The translations under genes were made by a program, and so were the position numbers. Below, in pieces: positions 8,135-16,467 of a stretch of 22,831 bases of DNA. Source of the DNA: UMGS75 sp963648435 (GTDB taxonomy: Bacteria > Bacillota_I > Bacilli_A > ML615J-28 > CAG-313); assembly GCA_963648435.1 (NCBI GenBank), contig CAVJDT010000031.1:1-22831 (forward strand). Reading direction: 5' to 3'. Below the pieces are notes generated by a model, which worked only from the letters and a program-made list of their open reading frames with translations, made no database searches and had not been told where the DNA came from. Within the stretch, counting starts at the first letter, position 1; each line of letters starts with the position of its first letter.

Positions 8135-9835
8135 TTATATATCATGTTTTTCATTTTTTAATAAATAAATTAAATATTTAAGTTGAAATGATAAATTTTC
8201 TTCATCTAAGCAATTATTAAATAAATCATTTCTTGAAATAATTATCATTCTATTAGTTTCAAGTTCATGATTGTGCGTTCCTAAATATTTATTTTGATAA
8301 TTATCATAATTTTCAAGAATATTTGTAAAATCATTAGTGCTATTGATTTCAACTTCTAATTTTCCAAAAAAGTCAGGTTTACCAGCTTTACTAACAAGTC
8401 TAGCAAAACCAAGCATTTTGAAATTTTTAACTGGTAAATTTAAATCATTAATTACCATATTTTCATTTACAAACAAATAACTTTCTTCGCTTAATTCTCT
8501 AAGCATTCCTATCTTTAAAAGTTCTTTAAAAGATTTTTGTTTTTTATTTTTTAGTTTTTCATAATCTCTTAAATCAAGTGAACCTGATGCGGAAGGCACA
8601 AATCTACTACCATTAACATCATTATACATACTTTGAACATTAACAATATAATATTTTTCATTATTTAATTGTAATTCAACAATTACATTGATTCCGATAA
8701 GATTAGTTAAATAACTATTTTCAATATCTCTTAGTCCTTTGGTTAACGGATTAAGCGTAAGTTTAGTTCCAATGACAATTTTACTAGGTTCTGTAGGAAC
8801 ACAAATATTTTTGAAAATCATTTCGTCAGTCGCAACATAATTATGATATCTTACTTGTTTTATTTCTACTGTGCTTAATGCATCAAAATTTAAGTCTGAA
8901 TTAATGCCTAATAATTTACCATTAAAGATGGTTTTGTCATTTTCTAGTTTATCCGATATAATATAGGCTAAAGCTTTACGGGAATCATCAGTAAGACTTA
9001 TTTTATATTTACTCATTATAACGGGTAAATTATTTAAGCATTCATCTAATATTTGATTTTGATAATTAGAATATATAAAGGCTTCATTATTTCCAAATAA
9101 CATTACATCATAATTTGCATATTTTTTACTAAAGGTATCTTTGTTTGTTACCATAGCAATAATACTAGTTTGATTATCTCCGTCAATAGTGGTTGACAAA
9201 TTACAATCTTTTCTAAACTCTAGTCCTTTGGCAATTTTCTTGGTTATGCTTCTAATTGATTGTAATAAAATAACGAAAATCGAAAGGAGTAAAAGACGCA
9301 TTGAGCTTAATAATTCTAAGCAATTATTAATACCTTTATTAACTGGATATCTAAGCATTGCTACTAAAATACTAAAAGCAAATAACAATATCTCAATAAT
9401 TATGATAATATAGTCTTTTAGTTTAATTTGCGCTTTTATCGCATTAATTAAAGCACCTCGTTTAGCTTTGCTTATTTGTTTTTGATATTTTTTAAACTTT
9501 CTAGTTGTTTTTTTATACAGTTTATGACTTGTTTCAAGTTTGGTAAAACTAGTTAAAATAAGATTTTTATTGGTAGTATTTACTTTAACTAAATAATAAA
9601 CTTCATTAGTTGATTTGCCTAAACATTTATATTGTAATAAACTACTATTTATTTGGTCTAAATCATCATATAAAATTGATAATAATTCAAGGTTTTGATT
9701 AGGAATAATACCATTTGTGTATGCTTTACCTTTTACGCCACGTATTTTCTCATATTTAGATTTTGAATTTATATTTAGTTCATAAACCCCAATTAGCTCA
9801 TTTAATTTGTTTTTTACATATATTAAATATTTCAT
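8135..9835 (-). CDS. Two-helix membrane protein with C-terminal Nudix-like domain
   Basis: A 566-residue protein I cannot assign to a named family. Residues 1-110 are a soluble alpha/beta region. A strongly basic stretch (KKTTRKFKKYQK) near 107-120 precedes a membrane hairpin at about 142-163 and 176-200. The C-terminal third looks Nudix-like: E437-x7-R446-E447-L-S-E450-E451 in the segment FKELLKIGMLRELSEES fits the core of the Nudix box (E-x7-REUxEE), and GKPDFFGKLEVEI resembles the strand after the Nudix helix. The box glycine is separated by a longer insert than usual. Nudix proteins cleave or sense nucleoside-diphosphate-linked molecules. I placed the start at 9835 because AAAGGTGA lies five bases upstream; the ATG 21 bases further upstream lies before that site. 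It stands alone between two operons. Confidence 0.72.
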   Translation of the reverse strand: MKYLIYVKNKLNELIGVYELNINSKSKYEKIRGVKGKAYTNGIIPNQNLELLSILYDDLDQINSSLLQYKCLGKSTNEVYYLVKVNTTNKNLILTSFTKLETSHKLYKKTTRKFKKYQKQISKAKRGALINAIKAQIKLKDYIIIIIEILLFAFSILVAMLRYPVNKGINNCLELLSSMRLLLLSIFVILLQSIRSITKKIAKGLEFRKDCNLSTTIDGDNQTSIIAMVTNKDTFSKKYANYDVMLFGNNEAFIYSNYQNQILDECLNNLPVIMSKYKISLTDDSRKALAYIISDKLENDKTIFNGKLLGINSDLNFDALSTVEIKQVRYHNYVATDEMIFKNICVPTEPSKIVIGTKLTLNPLTKGLRDIENSYLTNLIGINVIVELQLNNEKYYIVNVQSMYNDVNGSRFVPSASGSLDLRDYEKLKNKKQKSFKELLKIGMLRELSEESYLFVNENMVINDLNLPVKNFKMLGFARLVSKAGKPDFFGKLEVEINSTNDFTNILENYDNYQNKYLGTHNHELETNRMIIISRNDLFNNCLDEENLSFQLKYLIYLLKNEKHDI

Positions 9836-9859
9836 TTTGTTCACCTTTTCTATCATACA

Positions 9860-9868
9860 ATTATATCA
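9860..9868 (-). promoter_or_regulatory. Candidate extended -10 promoter of the Nudix/2TM gene
   Basis: The minus strand reads TGATATAAT, an extended -10 element (TGnTATAAT), 24 bases before the chosen start codon. The matching -35 position falls in the preceding terminator and is poor (CACCTT), so activity would depend on the extended -10. Confidence 0.45.
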
Positions 9869-9875
9869 CATAAGG

Positions 9876-9901
9876 AAAAGAAAAGGTGCTTTCACACCTT
9901 T
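9876..9901 (-). terminator. Rho-independent terminator of the sigma/anti-sigma/lipoprotein operon
   Basis: A 7-bp stem AAAGGTG / CACCTTT (9882-9901, six-base loop) overlaps the lipoprotein stop codon. On the minus strand it is followed by TCTTTTCC, a T-rich tail. It separates this operon from the Nudix gene. Confidence 0.8.
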
Positions 9902-10802
9902 ATTTATTTTCACCTTCAATATATTTATAATCGTATTTATAGGTATTAGTTTCCGTATCATAAATAATGCGAGCTTTAATCTTGGTAGTTTCTGTGCCAT
10001 TTTTAATTTCTACTTTAATGTATTTATTATTACCATTTTCCATAACTTTAAACTTATATGATGTTTTAGCATCTTTAGTTATTTCTTTTACTTCAACCGA
10101 TAATTCACCATTTTCTTGTTCTAGTTCGAATTTTAATTCACTTACTTTTTTACCATTGCTAACTACTACATACTTGTATTCATGTTCTGATTCGTTAAGT
10201 TCTTGTTCAAATTCTTCTTCAATGATTACATAGTTATTTTTATCTTCAATGATTTTGAAGGATGATTCTTTTTCTGATTCGTCTTTTTCCGTTTCTATTT
10301 TGGTTTTGCCTTCTAAGGCATATTCTTTACCATTAACTAAAGCAATACCCGTAATTATTTTGATTTCTTCAATTTCATCATCATCTATTTCATTAACAAT
10401 TGTTTCATTATAATATAAGGAATATATAGTATTATCATCTTGTAAATTTTTAGTGGTAATCACAATCATATTTTCGTATTCAGGTTTATCGGAAGTTTGG
10501 TTTACAATATTGATACCACCATTATTACCCATTAATTCTTCCATCATTGCTAAGTATTTTTCAATTACTTCTTTTTCTGATACTGTTTCTTGGTTAAATA
10601 AAGTACCACCTAATAAGTTTTTTGTTGGGTTAAACTCTTCTTTAATCTCTAACATTTTAATTGAGGATACCGCTTGATATGACATGTTATTTTGTAGACC
10701 TTCTAAGCGGTCAATAACATTGTCTCCCTTTTTCTTAGTACATGCTGATAAAGTAGCACAAATGGCTAAAACAGCGATTAGTGTTAACATTATTTTTTTC
10801 AT
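9900..10802 (-). CDS. Lipoprotein with the same extracellular domain as the neighbouring anti-sigma-like protein
   Basis: A 300-residue exported lipoprotein. The N-terminus MKKIMLTLIAVLAICATLSAC is a signal peptide ending in a lipobox (LSAC), followed by TKKKGD. The body is beta-rich and strongly acidic with many E/K/N residues. It aligns along most of its length with the outer part of the protein encoded just upstream: for example GIALVNGKEYALEGKTKIE against GIIVIDNEEYQIKGETEIE, and NNYVIIEEEFEQE against NSYFIIEQEVEED. The two therefore share a duplicated domain. The start at 10802 has GGAGGT seven bases upstream; an ATG 15 bases earlier overlaps that site and is rejected. As third gene of an ECF sigma operon it may be a decoy, partner or target of the sensing domain; that is inference. 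Domain family not recognised. Confidence 0.85.
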   Translation of the reverse strand: MKKIMLTLIAVLAICATLSACTKKKGDNVIDRLEGLQNNMSYQAVSSIKMLEIKEEFNPTKNLLGGTLFNQETVSEKEVIEKYLAMMEELMGNNGGINIVNQTSDKPEYENMIVITTKNLQDDNTIYSLYYNETIVNEIDDDEIEEIKIITGIALVNGKEYALEGKTKIETEKDESEKESSFKIIEDKNNYVIIEEEFEQELNESEHEYKYVVVSNGKKVSELKFELEQENGELSVEVKEITKDAKTSYKFKVMENGNNKYIKVEIKNGTETTKIKARIIYDTETNTYKYDYKYIEGENK

Positions 10803-10821
10803 ATTTTTTACCTCCATTCAC

Positions 10822-11871
10822 TTAATAAACAAATGAATTAAGGCTTTTATTGGTAAAATTTAAATTTTTTTTATTTTTTATAATATTTATTACAATATTT
10901 GTTTTTTCGTTAACAAAATAATAGTTAATTTCATCTTTTATTACAGTTACTTCAACCATACCTTCATAATTTTCAAACTCTACTTTAAGGGTTATTTTAC
11001 CATTTTCAAGTTTAGCTTTAATTTCTTCTTCTTTACCATTTTCCATAATTTCAATTTTAACTTCTACTTCATCATTTTCAATTTCATGTGATAAAGCGTA
11101 TTCTTTGATAATCTTATTGTTTTGATATTTTTTATATACAAATTCTTTTTCATCTTCTTCTACTTCTTGTTCAATAATAAAGTATGAATTTTGACTTGTT
11201 ATAACTTTTATTTTGGTACTTGTTTCATCGTCTTCAATTTCCGTTTCACCTTTAATTTGGTATTCTTCATTATCAATTACGATAATACCATCTAAATTGT
11301 AGATTTCCTCATCACCATCTATTTCAACTAATGTTTTATTAAAATATATTGTATATTGAAGGTCGAATGAATCACTATATAATGAGTTAATTGTCATTTG
11401 ATCAGTGTAACCTTCCTTAGTTGATTTAGTTACGAAATAATTAATCTTTTCACCATTTAATAAATTTTGAATAGTTAAATAATGCTTATTAATCTTATTA
11501 CTAATTTCATTTAAGTTTTCTTTTGAAACCGCAAGGAAAGATAAAGGCTGTGTAGTTGTAGTATCACTTGAGAAAAGAAAATTAGCAGCAGCTAAGAGCT
11601 CAAAGGCATAAGTCTCGTTTACTGTTTGGGGTACGTAATAACTTGGAGTAAGTGGTTTAGTTGTATCTTTACCTTTTACAACAAATACACTTATACAAAT
11701 TATAAGTAATAATACAAAAGCTCCCATAAAAGTATATGATAATCTTTTGAAGTGTGGTTTCTTAGTTTCATGACTACGATATCGCATTTTTATTTCCTTT
11801 GTAAGGTCTACAATTTCGGTTTCATTGGTTTCTTTTTTTAGTTTGGAAACAAATTCATCATATTTAATCAT
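10822..11871 (-). CDS. Single-pass membrane anti-sigma-like protein with extracellular sensor domain
   Basis: A 349-residue protein with a short cytoplasmic part (residues 1-46; MIKYDEFVSKLKKETNETEIVDLTKE is helical and acidic/basic), one membrane helix at about 47-65 (FMGAFVLLLIICISVFVV) and a large outer domain homologous to the downstream lipoprotein. Placement immediately after an ECF sigma gene and this topology suggest it holds the sigma factor at the membrane until a signal is sensed. No HxxxCxxC zinc-anti-sigma motif is visible, so it is not of the classic ZAS type. I chose ATG 11871, with AGGTGA five bases upstream, over the GTG at 11880; it overlaps the sigma stop by eight bases, giving translational coupling. 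Function is inferred from context and topology. Confidence 0.78.
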   Translation of the reverse strand: MIKYDEFVSKLKKETNETEIVDLTKEIKMRYRSHETKKPHFKRLSYTFMGAFVLLLIICISVFVVKGKDTTKPLTPSYYVPQTVNETYAFELLAAANFLFSSDTTTTQPLSFLAVSKENLNEISNKINKHYLTIQNLLNGEKINYFVTKSTKEGYTDQMTINSLYSDSFDLQYTIYFNKTLVEIDGDEEIYNLDGIIVIDNEEYQIKGETEIEDDETSTKIKVITSQNSYFIIEQEVEEDEKEFVYKKYQNNKIIKEYALSHEIENDEVEVKIEIMENGKEEEIKAKLENGKITLKVEFENYEGMVEVTVIKDEINYYFVNEKTNIVINIIKNKKNLNFTNKSLNSFVY

Positions 11872-12397
11872 TATTTTCACCTATCCTTTCTTTTAATTTA
11901 TTAACAGCTTTATTATAAAGCCAGGTAACAGTACCAAGCGGTTTTTTCAATATTTTCGCAATCTCTTTATGTTTTAGCTCATCAATCACATGCAGAATGA
12001 ATACTTCTAATTCATCACCGCTTAATACTTCATAAACCATTGCTAAAAGTGGTGAATCATTTAAGTCTCTTTTAATATAGGTATCTTCATATTGTGAGAA
12101 ATCATAGTTTACTTCACGCTTCTCCTTATTATATAGATTTAAGGCTAAATTTCGCGCAATAGTAACAATAAAGGCAACAACATTAGTGTTTTCTTTATAT
12201 TTTCCTATGTTATTTAAGAAACGAAGATATGTCTCTTGCATAATATCTTCCGTTTTATGTCTATTTTTTAGAATTGGCATAATGGCCATATATACTTGAT
12301 TTTTGGTTAAATTATAGAAATCATCAAATGCATCTAAATTATTATTTTTTAATTGTTTAATGATTTCCTTCATTTCTATTGTATCTGTCCTTGTCAT
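11864..12397 (-). CDS. ECF-type RNA polymerase sigma factor
   Basis: A 177-residue group 4 sigma factor. The sigma2 region covers about residues 15-80, with AFDDFYNLTKNQVYMAI, then the conserved HKTEDIMQETYLRFLNNI (core-binding/-10 region) and AFIVTIARNLALNLYNKEKRE. The sigma4 region covers about 115-175, with DELEVFILHVIDELKHKEIAKILKKPLGTVTWLYNKAVNKLKE, a helix-turn-helix for the -35 element. Length and order fit the ECF family. The chosen start (ATG 12397) has AGAGGT about four to five bases upstream; an earlier ATG at 12421 has no such site. First gene of a three-gene operon with its putative anti-sigma factor and a lipoprotein. Such sigma factors usually activate their own operon, but I could not identify a convincing ECF promoter at the right distance. 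Confidence 0.93.
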   Translation of the reverse strand: MTRTDTIEMKEIIKQLKNNNLDAFDDFYNLTKNQVYMAIMPILKNRHKTEDIMQETYLRFLNNIGKYKENTNVVAFIVTIARNLALNLYNKEKREVNYDFSQYEDTYIKRDLNDSPLLAMVYEVLSGDELEVFILHVIDELKHKEIAKILKKPLGTVTWLYNKAVNKLKERIGENND

Positions 12398-12479
12398 ATC
12401 TACCTCTTTATTAATAAACAATTAAAGTTCACATTTTATTGGTTTTTTTATATTTATTTTTGATTATCATTATATAGTA

Positions 12480-12500
12480 AATAGCACCAATGGTGCTATT
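12480..12500 (-). terminator. 9-bp perfect hairpin between YwaF-like gene and sigma operon
   Basis: AATAGCACC-AAT-GGTGCTATT is a perfect 9-bp dyad with a three-base loop, 13 bases after the stop of the upstream membrane-protein gene. On the minus strand the tail is TACTATATAATG, with few consecutive T, so it is a weak terminator; the symmetrical sequence just upstream of a -10-like TATAAT (12469-12474) could instead be an operator for the sigma operon. Confidence 0.5.
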
Positions 12501-12513
12501 CTTTATTATTTAT

Positions 12514-13311
12514 TTAAGTTTGATTTTCTACCATATTTTTAAGATGTATTTTTTTATCTATGATCACATAAATAAAACGACAAATACCATAAATAACACT
12601 ACTTCCACTAATAAAATATATTAAGAAACAAATAAAGTATATAGGGTATGGGTGTTGACTCTTAAATATTGTTTTGAGAACTGGATAAAAAGGTTTTTCA
12701 CCATAACTTATATAAAAGAAATTTATGTGTATGTCAGGATTAACTGAATACACCAAATAATCAATACTTGAGGCAATGCATGAAACTATAATAAATACAA
12801 TTGAGGCACCAACAAGTATTGTAAGTTGGGACTTTTCAAATAATCTATAACTATAAATTAAGAACATACCAGTAAAAATAATTAACCAGTGCCATAGAAA
12901 ACCTTGAAGGGAAATTATCATATATTCACTATTTAAGGCAGCAGTAGGTTTTATAAAATAAAATAGTCCTCCGGTCATACAAAAGAAACAAAGAAAACCA
13001 ATTAATGAGTGTTTAATCTTTTCACTCTTAACTAGTTGAATTAGAGGAATCACGTAAACAATCATTGAACAAATTTGAAAAGGAAATAAATCCCATTGAT
13101 ATGTTTTTTCATTAATAGTTATAAATATTTGTTTAAATACTTCAATTGTAATTAAGATAATTTCGATGATTAGTAGAATTTTATTAGCATCTCTTTTTGA
13201 ATTTGAAGCTTGATAGTGTTTTCCTAGTTTAGCTCCAAGAATACCGGCGATAAACACGCCTATAAAGCCTAATATAATAAATGAAGTTGTTAGGGTTGGA
13301 AATTTAGCCAT
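12514..13311 (-). CDS. YwaF/TMEM164-like integral membrane protein
   Basis: A 265-residue membrane protein with about seven hydrophobic helices. It has the features of the TIGR02206/YwaF-TMEM164 family: a helix ending in a conserved tryptophan-acidic segment YQWDLFPFQICSM, then VIPLIQL, the loop GGLFYFIKPTAALNSEY, and a following helix containing LQGFLWHWLIIFTGMFL with the family's conserved His. The first helix starts near residue 10 after a short N-terminus. Biochemical role in bacteria is unknown; an acyltransferase role has been reported for the animal TMEM164, and extending that here is speculative. AAGGAG lies six bases before the ATG. The gene appears monocistronic. Confidence 0.78.
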   Translation of the reverse strand: MAKFPTLTTSFIILGFIGVFIAGILGAKLGKHYQASNSKRDANKILLIIEIILITIEVFKQIFITINEKTYQWDLFPFQICSMIVYVIPLIQLVKSEKIKHSLIGFLCFFCMTGGLFYFIKPTAALNSEYMIISLQGFLWHWLIIFTGMFLIYSYRLFEKSQLTILVGASIVFIIVSCIASSIDYLVYSVNPDIHINFFYISYGEKPFYPVLKTIFKSQHPYPIYFICFLIYFISGSSVIYGICRFIYVIIDKKIHLKNMVENQT

Positions 13312-13348
13312 ATTGTACTCCTTATTACTTCCCTACTCCCATTTTTTT

Positions 13349-13354
13349 ATTATA
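13349..13354 (-). promoter_or_regulatory. Candidate -10 box for the YwaF-like gene
   Basis: The minus strand carries a perfect TATAAT 38 bases before the start codon. No good -35 element lies 16-18 bases upstream (TAGCAT/AGCATT), so only the -10 is supported. Confidence 0.4.
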
Positions 13355-13395
13355 CTACAATTTTTTAAAAAATGCTATTAATTTATTTTACTATC

Positions 13396-13617
13396 TTATA
13401 AACTTATATTTTCTAGATTTAATATTTCACTATTAGGTAATAAATCACCATAGTGATTGATGGATAAAACCATTTTATCTTTTGATACTTGGTCAATAAC
13501 TTCAATTATTTTTTTCGCACTGATCGCGTCAATTTTTGCGTTCATTTCATCTAAGAATAATACTTTACTATCAAAAACAAAGCAATTTACACTGTTTTCA
13601 AATTCTAGACTTAAAAA
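13396..13617 (-). pseudogene. C-terminal fragment of an ABC transporter ATPase
   Basis: A 73-codon open stretch with no start codon at its head, bounded upstream by TAA. It begins near a degraded signature region (LSLEFENS), then has a Walker B-like DSKVLFLDEMNAKIDAISAKK, the D-loop position (KID, usually ALD) and an H-loop-like VLSINHYGDLL, ending ILNLENISL-stop. The arrangement and spacing match the last third of an ABC nucleotide-binding domain, but Walker A, the Q-loop and an intact LSGGE are missing, and the proline after DE is a methionine. It cannot be a working ATPase alone. It is not a duplicate of either full exporter nearby. Probably a remnant from recombination at the edge of the peptide operon. 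Confidence 0.7.
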
Positions 13618-13721
13618 TTAAGTATTATTTTTTTAACTAGCATTAGGTAAAGCACAATTATAAAAATTATTTCAAGTGTAATCAAGCCAAGATATAGTTC
13701 TATTAGTATTCTGTTTCTAAT
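13611..13721 (-). pseudogene. Lone membrane-helix fragment, possible permease remnant
   Basis: A 36-codon open stretch overlapping the end of rsgA in another frame. It contains one strongly hydrophobic segment (LYLGLITLEIIFIIVLYLML) followed by VKKI and a stop, as at the end of a membrane protein. It has no start codon or ribosome binding site and runs straight into the ABC ATPase fragment in a second frame. The pair could be pieces of one decayed transporter locus. The rest of 13312-13702 holds only the YwaF-like -10 box and no other visible feature. Confidence 0.35.
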
Positions 13722-14677
13722 TCATTTAACATTTTTTTTGTTTTTTTCTTAAAATTTTTCCTATTGTACTTAACATGTTTTTTGTTTTCTTTATTAAAAG
13801 AATTCGCTTCCTTTAATAGCAATTTATAATTAGCAAAACGTTCTTCAGACAAAATTCCATTTTCTAGAGCTTTTCTTACAGCACATCCCGGTTCAGATCT
13901 ATGAGTACAATTTTTGAATTTACATTGTTCCACTAATTTAACTATATCATAAAAATAGTGATTTATGGCGTTTTCAATATTTATCATGCCGAAACTCCTA
14001 ATTCCAGGTGTGTCAATTATTTTTGCGCCATTTTCCAATATTATCATTCTTCTAGAAACCGTCGTATGCCTACCTCTATCATCCCATTCTCGTATTTGAC
14101 TTGTTCTTAATATGTCTTTTCCAACAATCATATTTATTAGTGATGATTTCCCTACCCCTGATGAACCTACTAATAGTATTTTATTATTACAAACTAAAAA
14201 TTTTTTTATATTTTCAAGTCCTTCACCTGTTATTATACTAGAAGTTATTATAGAAACATCTGGGACAATTTTTCTGACAGCCATAATGTATTCTTCAGTT
14301 GATTTTACTAAATCCGATTTTGTAAGTATAACAATTGGTATAGCTCCTGTATTATAGCTTAATATTATTAATCTTTCCAATCTTTTCAAATTAAAATTAT
14401 TATTTAGCGACATTACACAAAAAATATAATTAAAATTAGCCGCTAATAGTTGTATTTTCTTTTCTGATGGATCTGGATCTAATCTGAAAAAGGTTGTTTT
14501 TCTTGGTAATATTTTTTTGACATAGTAATATTCTCCCTTTTTTTCTAACTCGCAAAAATCTCCAACTACCATCTCTTCTATTTTTTTATTTTTTTTCATA
14601 TGTATGAAATTGTCGTTTTCAATATACACTTCATAACAATCCCTATGAGTAGAAATTATTTCTCCTTTAATATTCAT
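13703..14677 (-). CDS. rsgA: RsgA-type circularly permuted GTPase in the peptide operon
   Basis: A 324-residue ribosome small subunit-dependent GTPase A family member. An N-terminal OB-fold (about 1-65) leads to the permuted GTPase order: G4 TKSD (119-122), G1 GSSGVGKSS (171-179), a switch region GRHTT (202-206) and G3 DTPG (222-225). The zinc-binding C-terminal region has C252, C257, H259 and C265 (QCKFKNCTHRSEPGC). All key residues are intact. RsgA proteins act in 30S subunit maturation. A very basic tail (NRKNFKKKTKKM) follows. The ATG overlaps the exporter stop by one base (TAATG), with AAGGGG upstream, so it is co-translated with the peptide operon. This may be a second copy rather than the housekeeping one, perhaps protecting ribosomes; both points are inference. 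Confidence 0.93.
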   Translation of the reverse strand: MNIKGEIISTHRDCYEVYIENDNFIHMKKNKKIEEMVVGDFCELEKKGEYYYVKKILPRKTTFFRLDPDPSEKKIQLLAANFNYIFCVMSLNNNFNLKRLERLIILSYNTGAIPIVILTKSDLVKSTEEYIMAVRKIVPDVSIITSSIITGEGLENIKKFLVCNNKILLVGSSGVGKSSLINMIVGKDILRTSQIREWDDRGRHTTVSRRMIILENGAKIIDTPGIRSFGMINIENAINHYFYDIVKLVEQCKFKNCTHRSEPGCAVRKALENGILSEERFANYKLLLKEANSFNKENKKHVKYNRKNFKKKTKKMLNELETEY

Positions 14678-16467
14678 TATTTAATCCCCTTTTTTTTGTA
14701 TTTTGATGCCTGCAAAATAAAAAATTCATAATACTTTCCTTTTTTATTCATCAATTCATTGTGAGTTCCATCTTCACAAATTTTTCCTTTGTCTAAAACT
14801 AAAATTCTATCCGCAATAGATATACTACTTAATCTATGTGAAATTAATATAGTCATCTTATTAGAAGATATTTTTTTAAATTTATCAAAAATTTCTTCTT
14901 CTGCGATTGGATCAAGTGCAGCTGATGGTTCATCTAATAAAATCATTTTCCCGTCTCTAAATAAAGTTCGAGCTATTGCAACTCTTTGCCACTCTCCACC
15001 TGATAATTCTTTTCCATTAGCATCAAATCTTTTCGTCAAATTTTCATCAATTCCTTTTTCCCAAGAATCGATAATATCTATAACATTACTTTTATTACAA
15101 ATATCCATAATTTTGATGTCATTATCAATCTCTTTTATATTTGATATAGCTATATTCTCTCTTAGAGTAAAACTATATTTGATAAAATCTTGAAATAAAA
15201 CTGAAAACAAATTCCTTAAATATTCTATTTTAAATTCATCAATAGATACATTATTTATCAAAATTTGCCCTTCTTGTACATCATAAAATCTCAAAAGTAG
15301 TTTTACTATAGTGCTTTTACCAGCGCCATTAATACCAACTATGCCAATCACAGATTTAGTATTTATTAAAAATGAACAGTTTTTCAAAACATAATCTTCA
15401 CTATTAGGATATTTAAATGAAACATTTTTAAACTCCACTGATTCAATATCTGTTATCTTTCTTAAGCCACTTTTTTCTATAATAGGATTGAGCATAATAA
15501 ATTCTTTGACATCATTTATCTCATCTAAGTTAATAGATAAATCATTAATTATACTAAAAAAACTATTTATATATGTTCTAAATAGAATAACAATTGAAAC
15601 AAAATATGTTAAATCATATAATTCAATTAATCCACCAATAAATTGCTTAATTATATAATAATAAATTAAAGAATTACTAATAAAAATTAGTCCATTCACA
15701 ATTATTTTTATTGCAACATTTATTCTATTTTTTTTCACAATATTTTTTTCATATTTATTATAGTCATCTAAATATAAATTCTTAAAATACTCATTCAAAT
15801 CATATAATCTAATTTCTTGAATATTACCCTCAAAGTAAACTTCTTTATAATATTCCATTTTTCTTTTAATACTAATATTTTCTCTTTTAAATTTATATTC
15901 ATTTTTTTTGACTAACTTATCAAAAAATGAATATGGTATTGAAAAAGCTAGAATAAATGGTATTATTAAAATATTTAACTCTGCTAAAAGAACTAAAGTA
16001 AATAACATTTGTAAAACTATCTTTAATGTTGAAAATAATATTACTAATATATTTTGAATAGAACACAATAATTCCCATGAGTGACTAACCGCATCTGCTA
16101 AATTACTTGAATCATAAAAAGCCATATCAATATTTGCAATTTTTTTAACCATTGTAGTATCCAAAAAATAATTAATATTATCTTCATATCTAAATGATAC
16201 GTAACTATCAAAACATCCTATAAATGTTTTGATTATATATACCAAACAATAAAAAGATATTACCATTATAGTTTTATTGATTATTGTACTATTAATTTCA
16301 GATATATATGCACCATATAAAATTTTTATTAATTCACGCCACAATATCAATGAAAATAAAGATGTTAAAATTTCAATAAATAGAATTAAGAATTTATAGA
16401 TAAATTGTTTCTTTGATGCCAACCATATAATTTTAAAACTAAATAATATATTTTTAATTTTACTCAT
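14677..16467 (-). CDS. ABC exporter (membrane plus ATPase domains), second of a pair
   Basis: A 596-residue type I ABC exporter half-transporter: six membrane helices in residues 1-330, then an ATPase domain with Walker A GINGAGKST (about 378-386), Q-loop FQD (about 425), signature LSGGEWQRVAIAR (about 488-500), Walker B MILLDEP (about 508-514) and the H-loop ILISHRLS. The catalytic Glu and all motifs are consensus. No N-terminal C39 peptidase domain, so it does not cut the leader peptide itself. It probably pairs with the preceding homologue as a heterodimer exporting the modified peptide; self-protection is a second possible role. I chose the ATG at 16467 because AAAAGGTGAG lies just upstream; it overlaps the stop of the preceding gene by eight bases. 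An in-frame ATG 30 bases earlier lacks a ribosome binding site. Confidence 0.93.
   Translation of the reverse strand: MSKIKNILFSFKIIWLASKKQFIYKFLILFIEILTSLFSLILWRELIKILYGAYISEINSTIINKTIMVISFYCLVYIIKTFIGCFDSYVSFRYEDNINYFLDTTMVKKIANIDMAFYDSSNLADAVSHSWELLCSIQNILVILFSTLKIVLQMLFTLVLLAELNILIIPFILAFSIPYSFFDKLVKKNEYKFKRENISIKRKMEYYKEVYFEGNIQEIRLYDLNEYFKNLYLDDYNKYEKNIVKKNRINVAIKIIVNGLIFISNSLIYYYIIKQFIGGLIELYDLTYFVSIVILFRTYINSFFSIINDLSINLDEINDVKEFIMLNPIIEKSGLRKITDIESVEFKNVSFKYPNSEDYVLKNCSFLINTKSVIGIVGINGAGKSTIVKLLLRFYDVQEGQILINNVSIDEFKIEYLRNLFSVLFQDFIKYSFTLRENIAISNIKEIDNDIKIMDICNKSNVIDIIDSWEKGIDENLTKRFDANGKELSGGEWQRVAIARTLFRDGKMILLDEPSAALDPIAEEEIFDKFKKISSNKMTILISHRLSSISIADRILVLDKGKICEDGTHNELMNKKGKYYEFFILQASKYKKKGIK

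Noticed and set aside
12427..12432. GTGAAC as an ECF -35 element controlling the sigma operon
   Set aside because: The implied transcription start would fall at or inside the start codon chosen from the ribosome binding site, leaving no leader.
13396..13617. ABC ATPase fragment as a functional small gene
   Set aside because: No start codon or ribosome binding site at its head, and Walker A, the Q-loop and an intact signature motif are missing.
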